Shown piece after piece: positions 26,146 to 32,370 of a DNA stretch of 64,000 nt (the stretch's first letter is position 1; each line of letters starts with the position of its first letter). The DNA is taken from assembly GCF_027922325.1 (NCBI RefSeq), contig NZ_BSFL01000002.1, positions 248,001 to 312,000 of the forward strand, written 5' to 3'. The stretch comes from Methylopila turkensis. GTDB lineage: Bacteria > Pseudomonadota > Alphaproteobacteria > Rhizobiales > Methylopilaceae. Below the pieces are notes generated by a model. It saw only the letters and a list, made by a program, of their open reading frames with translations. It was not told the origin of the DNA and made no database searches. The position numbers and the translations under genes were made by a program.

Positions 26146-27108
26146 TCACTCCGCCGCCGCGTCCCTGAGCTCGCGCGGCAGTGGGAAGAACACGCTTTCG
26201 TCCGCGGTCGTCACCGTCTCGACGGTCACGGCGTAGCGCTCGGCGAAAGCGTCGATGATCTCCTCCACGAGAATCTCCGGAGCCGAGGCGCCGGCGGTGA
26301 CGCCGAGCGTGCGGAGGCCCGAGAACTCGTCCCAGTCGATGTCGCTCGCGCGCTGCACCAGCCGCGCCACCCGGCAGCCGGCGCGCTCCGCCACCTCGCG
26401 CAGCCGCTGCGAGTTCGACGAATTCGGCGCGCCGACGACCACCAGCCCGTCGCAGGCGGGGGCGACGCGCTTCACCGCCTCCTGCCGGTTGGTGGTGGCG
26501 TAGCAGATGTCTTCCTTATGGGGGCCGTGGATCGCGGGGAAACGGCTTTTAAGCGCCGCCACCACGCCCGCGGTGTCGTCGACCGACAGCGTGGTCTGGG
26601 TGACGTAGGCGAGCTCCTCGCCCTCGGCGGCTGCGAGGCCCGGCACGTCGGCCTCGGTCTCGACCAGCGTCACCGCGCCCTCGGGGAGCTGGCCCATGGT
26701 GCCGACCACCTCCGGATGGCCGGCATGGCCGATGAGCAGCACCCGGCGCCCCCGCTTGTGGTGGATCTCCGCCTCGCGATGCACCTTGGTGACGAGCGGA
26801 CAGGTGGCGTCGATCGCGAACAGGTTGCGCGCCTTCGCCGCCGCCGGCACCGACTTCGCCACGCCGTGGGCGGAGAACACCACCGGCGCGTCGCCGTCCG
26901 GCGCCTCGTCGAGTTCGTCGATGAACACCGCGCCCTTCCGCTTCAGCGCGTCGACCACGTAGCGGTTGTGCACGATCTCGTGACGGACGTAGACCGGCGG
27001 CCCGAAGCGCTTCAGCGCCGCCTCGACCACGTCGATCGCCCGCACCACGCCGGCGCAGAAGCCGCGCGGCGCACAGAGCAGGATCGTCAGGGGCGGCTTG
27101 TCGGACAT
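26146..27108 (-). CDS. ispH: 4-hydroxy-3-methylbut-2-enyl diphosphate reductase
   Basis: Last enzyme of the MEP isoprenoid pathway, converting HMBPP to IPP and DMAPP with a [4Fe-4S] cluster. The three cluster cysteines are in [26 protein letters not shown] and [13 protein letters not shown]. Substrate-binding [11 protein letters not shown] and [15 protein letters not shown] are present, as is [13 protein letters not shown]. At 320 residues it is full length. It is first in the ispH-thrB-rnhA series, with the inverted repeat in the gap before thrB. Confidence 0.96.
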   Translation of the reverse strand: MSDKPPLTILLCAPRGFCAGVVRAIDVVEAALKRFGPPVYVRHEIVHNRYVVDALKRKGAVFIDELDEAPDGDAPVVFSAHGVAKSVPAAAKARNLFAIDATCPLVTKVHREAEIHHKRGRRVLLIGHAGHPEVVGTMGQLPEGAVTLVETEADVPGLAAAEGEELAYVTQTTLSVDDTAGVVAALKSRFPAIHGPHKEDICYATTNRQEAVKRVAPACDGLVVVGAPNSSNSQRLREVAERAGCRVARLVQRASDIDWDEFSGLRTLGVTAGASAPEILVEEIIDAFAERYAVTVETVTTADESVFFPLPRELRDAAAE

Positions 27109-27291
27109 GCGCGGGCTCTAAGGCGTGCTCACGGGCGCTCGGGCGCGCTTTTCGCCCCCGCGTCTCCGGTGATGCGGCCGGGCGGCGGGGGGTGTCAAGG
27201 CGGCGTCCTTCCGCGCCGGCTCCCGCCTTGCTATAAACCGGCCAGCGTCGCGGGCGGGGCCGCGGCGCCGCGGGCGAAGGATGGTGGCGTG

Positions 27292-27936
27292 ATGCGTTCC
27301 GGCGGTCTCAAGAGGCTCGGCCTCGTTTCGGGCCTTCTCGCGGGCGCGCTCGCGCTCTCCGCCTGCAGCACGGTCGGCGGCGACCAGCCGCAACAGGCCG
27401 GACAGGACGGCGGCCAGAACGCCAGCCTCGCGACCAAGCTGATCATGGGCACCCCCAACCCGCCGCCCTTGAGCGAGCCGGTCGACACCCAGATCAAGCG
27501 CGACTGCCCGCCGGTCGACGTGCTGGACGGCGCCGCCGCGTTCCGCGCCTACGCCACGCCCGGCTCCGCTGACCCGTTCGACATCCGCTACCAGGCCAGC
27601 ATCGCCGACACCGCGCGCGAATGCTCGAGCCTCGGCGTCGAGGCCGCGATCCGCGTCGGGGTGACCGGCCGCGTCATCCTCGGCCCGAAGGGTTCTCCCG
27701 GCAGCTTCCGCCTGCCCCTGCGAATCGCGGTCGTCGACGAGAAGGGCGTGCCCGTCTATTCGCGCATGCACCCGATCGACGTGACGGTGCCCGCGGGCCA
27801 GACGCAGGCCGACTTCCCGCACATCGAGGACGGCGTGGTGGTGCCGATCCCGGCCAACCGCTTCCGCGGCTGGAAGATCATGGTGGGCTACGACCCCTCC
27901 GGCGCGACCCAGACCCGCGCCTCGCGCGCCCGCTGA
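27292..27936 (+). CDS. Conserved lipoprotein of unknown function
   Basis: A 214-residue envelope lipoprotein. The signal peptide LGLVSGLLAGALALSAC gives a lipobox LSAC with Cys about residue 25. The mature part has CPPVDVLDGAAAFRAY, an immunoglobulin-like region VTGRVILGPKGSPGSFRLPLRIAVVDEKGVPVYSR and FPHIEDGVVVPIP. The family is widespread and uncharacterised in Hyphomicrobiales. It is divergent from ispH. The stop is followed at once by a 9-bp hairpin (27937-27968) without a T run. Confidence 0.75.
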   Translation: MRSGGLKRLGLVSGLLAGALALSACSTVGGDQPQQAGQDGGQNASLATKLIMGTPNPPPLSEPVDTQIKRDCPPVDVLDGAAAFRAYATPGSADPFDIRYQASIADTARECSSLGVEAAIRVGVTGRVILGPKGSPGSFRLPLRIAVVDEKGVPVYSRMHPIDVTVPAGQTQADFPHIEDGVVVPIPANRFRGWKIMVGYDPSGATQTRASRAR

Positions 27937-28283
27937 CGGCCTGCGGCGGCCTCGTCGAACGCAGGCCGCGAGCGGCCGCGTCGGCGACGTTTTCGACGGT
28001 CCCCCGCCCGAAGCGCCGCGCTCCCGTAGCGCCGGGAACGAGACCATCCCCGGCCGATCGGCGGCCCGGCCGCGGTCGTATCGCGCTTCCGCGCCGCCGG
28101 TTCGGGAGGGCCCGTCCCTAGCCTCGATCGCTGGGCCGTGCGGCCTTGACGCCGCACCGGCCGGAGCGCGCCGACGCCCTCGCCAGAACCCGGCGACGCC
28201 GGCGCGCCGCGCGGCTTGACTTGGCCCCCGCCGCTTTCTTATATCCGCCCGCGCCGCGCGCCCGTCTTCACAGGCCCCGCCGG
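27937..28283. other. Intergenic region before tRNA-Met
   Basis: It contains a hairpin directly after the lipoprotein stop (CGGCCTGCG 27937-27945 with CGCAGGCCG 27960-27968). Near its end is the tRNA promoter at 28216-28245. No gene is seen between. Confidence 0.5.
28216..28245 (+). promoter_or_regulatory. Probable sigma-70-type promoter of tRNA-Met
   Basis: TTGACT (28216-28221) and TATATC (28240-28245) are separated by 18 bases in otherwise GC-rich DNA, and lie about 40 bases upstream of the tRNA 5' end. Confidence 0.65.
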
Positions 28284-28360
28284 GGCGGAGTAGCTCAGCT
28301 GGTTAGAGCAGCGGAATCATAATCCGCGTGTCGGGGGTTCGAGTCCCTCCTCCGCTACCA
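28284..28360 (+). tRNA. tRNA-Met (CAT), elongator type
   Basis: A 77-nt cloverleaf. The acceptor stem GGCGGAG (28284-28290) pairs with CTCCGCT (28350-28356), followed by discriminator A and an encoded CCA. The D arm is AGCTCAGCTGGTTAGAGC. The anticodon stem GCGGA/TCCGC encloses loop ATCATAA, giving anticodon CAT. The T arm is GGGGGTTCGAGTCCCTC. The sequence resembles alphaproteobacterial elongator tRNA-Met more than tRNA-Ile2(CAT) or initiator tRNA. Its last 12 bases are duplicated downstream at 29232-29243. Confidence 0.95.
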
Positions 28361-28483
28361 ATCGATTCGTCTACGTCGTCATTCGACGCCCTCCGCGCCG
28401 GCGCTGGAGAGGTGCTGACGTTTCGACTCTCTCCGATCGCCCGATCGCGCCCGCTCGGCTTCGGCCGGCGGGGCGCTTTTTGC
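28349..28483 (+). repeat. Direct repeat copy A: tRNA-Met 3' end plus downstream DNA and terminator
   Basis: It starts CCTCCGCTACCA (tRNA 3' end), runs through ATCGATTCGTCTACGTCGTC, and ends after the GGGGCGCTTTTTGC terminator tail. It is matched with few differences by copy B at 29232-29365. The repeated tRNA end makes it an attachment-site-like duplication. Confidence 0.88.
28450..28481 (+). terminator. Rho-independent terminator of tRNA-Met
   Basis: A CCCGCTCGGC-TTCG-GCCGGCGGG hairpin with a UUCG tetraloop and one bulge is followed by GCGCTTTTTG. It lies within repeat copy A, about 90 bases after the tRNA. Confidence 0.75.
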
Positions 28484-28567
28484 GTTATAAGGCCAGCGTG
28501 AGGGCTCCTAACTTGTCACCCGCTGATTTCTCGCCGAGGCTCGACTTCCAGCTTGGGGGATTGGAGC

Positions 28568-28984
28568 ATGAAGTTTATCATCGTGGCGCTCGCTTTGGCG
28601 GGGATGACTAGTAACGCGTCAGCGCAGGCCTCTTCCGCTGATCAGCCGCCGCCGAGCACCTCACTGAAGCAAAGCGCGGTGCCTGGTGATCTGGGCATGG
28701 CGATCATGTCCGCCGTAGTCAGTTCAAACGGCAACCTTGCCCGCGGGGAAGGCGCGACGAACGCGTTCGAAATCCCCGGCGCTCCAGGAAGATACGAAGT
28801 CGTGTTCGGGCGCGATGTTACAAGCTGCACTTTCGCTGTAACAGGCACTAGTTCCACGGCTGTTATCGTATATGCACAAAATAGATTTGGCAATCCAAAC
28901 GCAATTTTCGTCAACGCCGCTTCGGCGATCAATCAGTCTAATGTTCAGTCAGGTTTTACGGTTATTGTATACTGTGGTCGCTAA
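28568..28984 (+). CDS. Orphan small secreted protein in tRNA-linked cassette 1
   Basis: A 138-residue protein with signal peptide MKFIIVALALAGMTSNASAQ. The mature part has FEIPGAPGRYEVVFGRDVTSCTFAVTGTSSTAVIVYAQNRFGNPNAIFVNAASA and ends VIVYCGR. It is beta-rich, with two cysteines that could pair. No family is recognised. The ATG at 28568 follows a G-rich ribosome binding region (GGGGGATTGGAGC). Codon and base use is markedly less GC-rich than in the surrounding genome, including ATA, TTT and TTA codons. It lies between repeat copies A and B and is followed by its own terminator. Confidence 0.7.
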   Translation: MKFIIVALALAGMTSNASAQASSADQPPPSTSLKQSAVPGDLGMAIMSAVVSSNGNLARGEGATNAFEIPGAPGRYEVVFGRDVTSCTFAVTGTSSTAVIVYAQNRFGNPNAIFVNAASAINQSNVQSGFTVIVYCGR

Positions 28985-28997
28985 ATAATAATCGATT

Positions 28998-29033
28998 GCG
29001 CCTGCTGCGGCTCTGGCTGGAGCGGGCGCTTTT
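28998..29033 (+). terminator. Rho-independent terminator of the cassette-1 gene
   Basis: A 9-bp stem (GCGCCTGCT with AGCGGGCGC, one G-T pair) is followed by TTTTGCGTTT, 13 bases after the stop of the orphan secreted protein gene. Confidence 0.65.
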
Positions 29034-29070
29034 GCGTTTCAGCGGGGCTCTGGCTTCGGCAGGTAGAGCC

Positions 29071-29133
29071 CTTCCTCAGCGTCCTGATTCACAAGTTCGT
29101 CGTGGCAGAGCTCCCCGGCTCCCGCTCGAGATC
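29071..29133 (+). repeat. 63-base dispersed repeat, copy 1
   Basis: 56 of 63 positions match 42186-42248. It includes the shared block GAGCTCCCCGGCTCCCGCTC. It lies at the end of cassette 1, about 100 bases before repeat copy B. The seven differences leave one minus-strand frame open in both copies. Confidence 0.75.
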
Positions 29134-29231
29134 GGGCTCGGCAACCTCGGCCGCGCCTCCCCCCGCCCGATCACACCACGAAACGTAAGACGAACAGCGG
29201 CTGATCCGTCGGGGGGTGCGAGTAGAACGGG

Positions 29232-29365
29232 CCTCCGCTACCAATCGATTCGTCTACGTCGTCATTCGACGCCTCCACGCCGGCGGTGGAGAGGCGCTGA
29301 CGCGTCGACGCTCTCCGATCGCCCGATCCCGTCCCGCTCGGCTTCGGCCGGGGGGCGCTTTTTGC
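29232..29365 (+). repeat. Direct repeat copy B: duplicated tRNA-Met 3' end and terminator
   Basis: CCTCCGCTACCA (29232-29243) repeats the last 12 bases of tRNA-Met without the rest of the tRNA. The next 120 bases match copy A closely, including a second TTCG-loop terminator (29333-29363). The flank left of the repeat (AACGGG) differs from the tRNA but matches the third junction at 30348. Confidence 0.88.
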
Positions 29366-29485
29366 TTTCCGGAATCACGCGCATGTAAGAGGCGTCTCGG
29401 CGGCGTTCCGCCGTCCTTGTCGCTCTCGCATGTCGGCCTAGATGAGCGGCCATGCTCGAGTCGAGCCAAGTTCTGCGGGGGCGCT

Positions 29486-30337
29486 ATGAAATTCAACGTC
29501 GGTTGCCAGCTCGACTACACGATCGAAAGCGACACCGTTTTCATATTCAACTTCGAGGTCGCCCGGATTCCCAACCACAGCGATCTTGTCGAACGGCTTA
29601 CGCTCAGCCCGGACGTCGCTCGGGTGACGCATGAATCGCCCGAAAACCTGAACCGCTATCTGCGGGCGGTGGCGACGCCGGGCGAGTTTTCGGCGAGCTA
29701 TGAGGCGACCGTCGATCTCAACGTCTACAGAGCCGATCCGACGACGATCAACGAGACGCCGATCAGGGACCTGCCGCTCGACGTCCTGCCTTACCTGCTG
29801 CCCAGCCGTTTCGTGCCGTCAGACCGGCTGGCGGATTTCGCGCTTCGGGAGTTCAGCGCATTCCCGCCCGGCCATATGCGGGTGAGCAACATCTGCAGCT
29901 GGATCTACCGGAACATCGACTACGTCCGGGGGAGCAGCGACTCCGAGACGACGGCGACCGAGATCCTGATCCAGCGCGCCGGCGTCTGCCGCGACTTCGC
30001 GCATCTCGGCATCGCCTTCTGCCGCGCGCTCGGCATCCCGGCGCGTCTCACGAGCTGCTACGCCTTCGGTCTGAGCCCGGCTGATTTTCACGCCGTGTTC
30101 GAGGCCTATCTCGACGGACGCTGGTGGTATTTCGACGCGACGCGGCAGGCGGCGCTCGACGGTCTGGTGCGGATCGGCGTCGGACGGGACGCAGCCGAGA
30201 TCGCGTTCTCGACGCCCTTCGGCGCTATGACGCCCAAGGGGCCGCCGAGGATCTGGATCGACCGCGCAGACGGCCAGCCGGAGCCGTCGCCCCGGACGAC
30301 CGATGCGATCAGCACGGACGAACCGCATTCGGGCTGA
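29486..30337 (+). CDS. Transglutaminase-like cysteine protease family protein (cassette 2)
   Basis: A 283-residue cytoplasmic protein. The N-terminal beta domain (MKFNVGCQLDYTIESDTVFIFNFEVAR) is typical of bacterial transglutaminase-like proteins. The catalytic core (about 150-235) has Cys in QRAGVCRDFAHLGIAFCRALGIPARL, His in PADFHAVFEAYLDGRWWYFDATR, and the Asp of the triad in the same block. Such proteins cleave or crosslink peptides, sometimes with circularly permuted ATP-grasp and alpha-E partners, which are absent here. It lies between repeat copy B and the third junction. Confidence 0.85.
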   Translation: MKFNVGCQLDYTIESDTVFIFNFEVARIPNHSDLVERLTLSPDVARVTHESPENLNRYLRAVATPGEFSASYEATVDLNVYRADPTTINETPIRDLPLDVLPYLLPSRFVPSDRLADFALREFSAFPPGHMRVSNICSWIYRNIDYVRGSSDSETTATEILIQRAGVCRDFAHLGIAFCRALGIPARLTSCYAFGLSPADFHAVFEAYLDGRWWYFDATRQAALDGLVRIGVGRDAAEIAFSTPFGAMTPKGPPRIWIDRADGQPEPSPRTTDAISTDEPHSG

Positions 30338-30347
30338 TGGCCGGCGC

Positions 30348-30362
30348 AACGGGCCTCCGCTA
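30348..30362 (+). repeat. Third, short copy of the tRNA-end junction
   Basis: AACGGGCCTCCGCTA is identical to 29226-29240, comprising the shared left flank AACGGG plus the first nine bases of the tRNA-end core. It continues AATC, as in copy B after loss of CC. It lies just after the transglutaminase-like gene. Confidence 0.65.
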
Positions 30363-30601
30363 AATCACGGAGCTAGACGGCGAGCCCCTCCGGCGCCAGG
30401 CGTTGGATCTCGTCGAGAGGGTCGTGCGCCACGTCTCGCGCGACGGCCAGCATTTTTCGGCGACGCGCCGCCGCCGCCGGCGGCCGACCGCGATCTGTCG
30501 CCTCCGTCCTTGGCTTTTGACGATCGTCAATGTTTCCGGACCGGGTCCGGCGTCTCATCACGGCTTAGACGTGGCTTGCGCTTAATTCGACTTGGAGCGG
30601 C

Positions 30602-30898
30602 GCGCTCTATGTGGTCGACGAGCCGACGACCGGCCTTCATCCGACCGACGTCGAGCGCCTGCTCGGCCAGCTCCACGCCTTGGTCGACGCCGGCGCCAGC
30701 GTCGTCCTGGTCGATCACGACATGACGGTGGCCGCGGCGAGCGACTGGGTGATCGACATCGGCCCGGGCGCGGGCGACGAGGGCGGGCGGATCGTCGCGA
30801 GCGGCCCGCCGGCGAAGGTCGCCGCCAACGGTGAGAGCCGCACGGCCCCTTATCTCGATCGCGCGCTTGGCGGAGGCCTGCTCGCCACGACTACCTGA
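30602..30898 (+). pseudogene. 3' fragment of an excinuclease UvrA-like ATPase gene
   Basis: The frame reads ALYVVDEPTTGLHPTDVERLLGQLHALVDAGASVVLVDHDMTVAAASDWVIDIGPGAGDEGG. This is the Walker B/D-loop and C-terminal part of UvrA (normally about 900 residues or more). Everything before Walker B is missing and a stop precedes the fragment at 30566. A GTG at 30611 could start a 95-residue peptide, but it would lack the nucleotide site. Its last 49 bases overlap the 3' end of the convergent efflux gene, suggesting a recombination junction. Confidence 0.8.
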
Positions 30899-32367
30899 CC
30901 TCCGAGCCTCGGTCCTGTCGCGACGTCGACCACTTCAGGCTTCGAGACGTCGACCGGTCTGTCCCAGCCGCCGCCGAGCGCCTTGTTGAGCGCGACGTAG
31001 TCGGTCGCGGCCAACACGCGGCTCTGGAGCAGCGCATCCTCCGCCTCGAAGGCCGAGCGTTCGGCGTCGAGCACGTCGAGGAAATCGGACGAACCTGCGC
31101 GATAGAGCTCGCGGGCGAGCCGCGCGGCCTCGCGATAGTTCGAGGCCGCTGTCGCAAGCTGGCCGGCGCGTTGGCGCTCCTTGGCGAGCGAGACGAGCGC
31201 GTTCTCGACGTCTTCGAGCGCGGTCAGCACGGAAGCCTTGAACGCCACAAAATACTGGTCGCGCTGCGCCTTGGCGACGTCGACCGCCGCGCGCAGCGAG
31301 CCGCCCTGGAACAGCGGCACGTTGACGGATGGCCCGTAGGACCAGCCGATCGTCGAGCGCTTGGCGAGGTCCCCGATCTTGCTGCTCGTGGTCGAGATCG
31401 AGCCTGTCAGGCTGACGCTGGGGTACAGCGCGGCCTCGGCCTGGCCGATCTTCGCGGTGTATTGCGCAAGCTGACGCTCAGCGCGGCGGACGTCCGGCCT
31501 CGTGAGCAGGACGTCCGCCGGCAGGCCTGCGGCGGGGGGACGCCGCGGGCTCGGGATCGGCTTCGTCGCCGCCATACGCGGGCTGAGCGACGCGGGGGAC
31601 CGACCCGTCAGGACGCCCAGACGATGGATCGACTGGGCAAGCGAGGATTCGAGCGAGGGAATTTCCGCCGCCGTCGTGGCTGCGAGGCCGGCCGCGTTCG
31701 CCGCGTCGACGGATGAGGCCGAGCCCGCTTCGAGTTTCTGTCTCGTGAGGCCCGCAGTCTCGCGCTGGGAGGCCGCGGTTCGTCGCGCGAGCGCGATGCG
31801 CGCCTGGTAACCCCGCGCCTCGACATAGTTCTGGGCGACGTCGCCGACGAGCGTCAGCAGCGTCGAGCGAAGCTCCTCGTTCGCCGCGTCGACCCCATAG
31901 GTCGCAGCCTCGACCTCCCGGCGGGTCGCGCCGAACAGATCGAGCTCCCAGCTCGCGTCGAAGCCCGACTGAAAGGTGCTCGCGGTGACGGACGCGCCCG
32001 TGCCGGTCTGGGTCGCGGCGGTCTTGGTCCGGTCGGCGTCCGCGGTCCCGTCCACGGTCGGGAACAGCCCGCCGACGGCCTGCCGCCGCGTCGCCCTGGC
32101 CTCGCGGATCGCGGCTTTGGCGGAGGCGACGTCGAGATTGCCGGCGACGGCCTCATCGACCAGCGCATTCAGCAACGGGTCGCCGAGGTTGCGCCACCAC
32201 TGCGAGAGCTGCGGGCGGGCCGGCCTCGTCTTGGCGGCTTCGCCCTTCCAGCTCACCGGCATGGCGAGCGACGGCGTCCTGTAGTCGGGGCCGACCGCGC
32301 AGCCCGCGAGCAGCAGAGCGAGCGACGCGGCGATCCCGACGCGCAGGGCGGACGCTGTGGCGGTCAT
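30850..32367 (-). CDS. Outer membrane efflux lipoprotein, NodT/OprM family
   Basis: Third gene of an RND tripartite pump; it forms the trimeric outer-membrane duct. The signal peptide ends in lipobox LLLAGC (Cys 23). Two OEP repeats follow, with VDEAVAGNLDVASAKAAIREARATRRQAVGGLFPTVD, FDASWELDLFGATRREVEAA and LLTRPDVRRAERQLAQYTAKIGQAEAALYPSVSLTGS. The tail after KALGGGWD is Pro/Arg-rich and overlaps the uvrA remnant. It starts 3 bases after the permease stop, so is translationally linked. Confidence 0.93.
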   Translation of the reverse strand: MTATASALRVGIAASLALLLAGCAVGPDYRTPSLAMPVSWKGEAAKTRPARPQLSQWWRNLGDPLLNALVDEAVAGNLDVASAKAAIREARATRRQAVGGLFPTVDGTADADRTKTAATQTGTGASVTASTFQSGFDASWELDLFGATRREVEAATYGVDAANEELRSTLLTLVGDVAQNYVEARGYQARIALARRTAASQRETAGLTRQKLEAGSASSVDAANAAGLAATTAAEIPSLESSLAQSIHRLGVLTGRSPASLSPRMAATKPIPSPRRPPAAGLPADVLLTRPDVRRAERQLAQYTAKIGQAEAALYPSVSLTGSISTTSSKIGDLAKRSTIGWSYGPSVNVPLFQGGSLRAAVDVAKAQRDQYFVAFKASVLTALEDVENALVSLAKERQRAGQLATAASNYREAARLARELYRAGSSDFLDVLDAERSAFEAEDALLQSRVLAATDYVALNKALGGGWDRPVDVSKPEVVDVATGPRLGGQVVVASRPPPSARSR

Positions 32368-32370
32368 GGG

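Larger units (their letters stand above)
28985..29485. other. Non-coding part of the tRNA-linked repeat region
   Basis: It holds the terminator of the orphan gene (28998-29033), the 63-base dispersed repeat (29071-29133), repeat copy B (29232-29365) and a short leader before the transglutaminase-like gene. No protein gene is convincing. Confidence 0.6.

Noticed and set aside
28284-28360. tRNA-Ile2 with a CAT anticodon (lysidine-modified)
   Set aside because: The acceptor stem GGCGGAG and the anticodon arm match alphaproteobacterial elongator tRNA-Met, whereas tRNA-Ile2 typically begins GGCCCC-like. Modification cannot be seen in DNA, so a small doubt remains.
30373-30561. Small minus-strand frame ending DPLDEIQRLAPEGLAV, and the plus-strand frame opposite it
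   Set aside because: Both strands give protein-like text over about 30 residues and neither has a convincing start or known family. It is left as unassigned remnant DNA.
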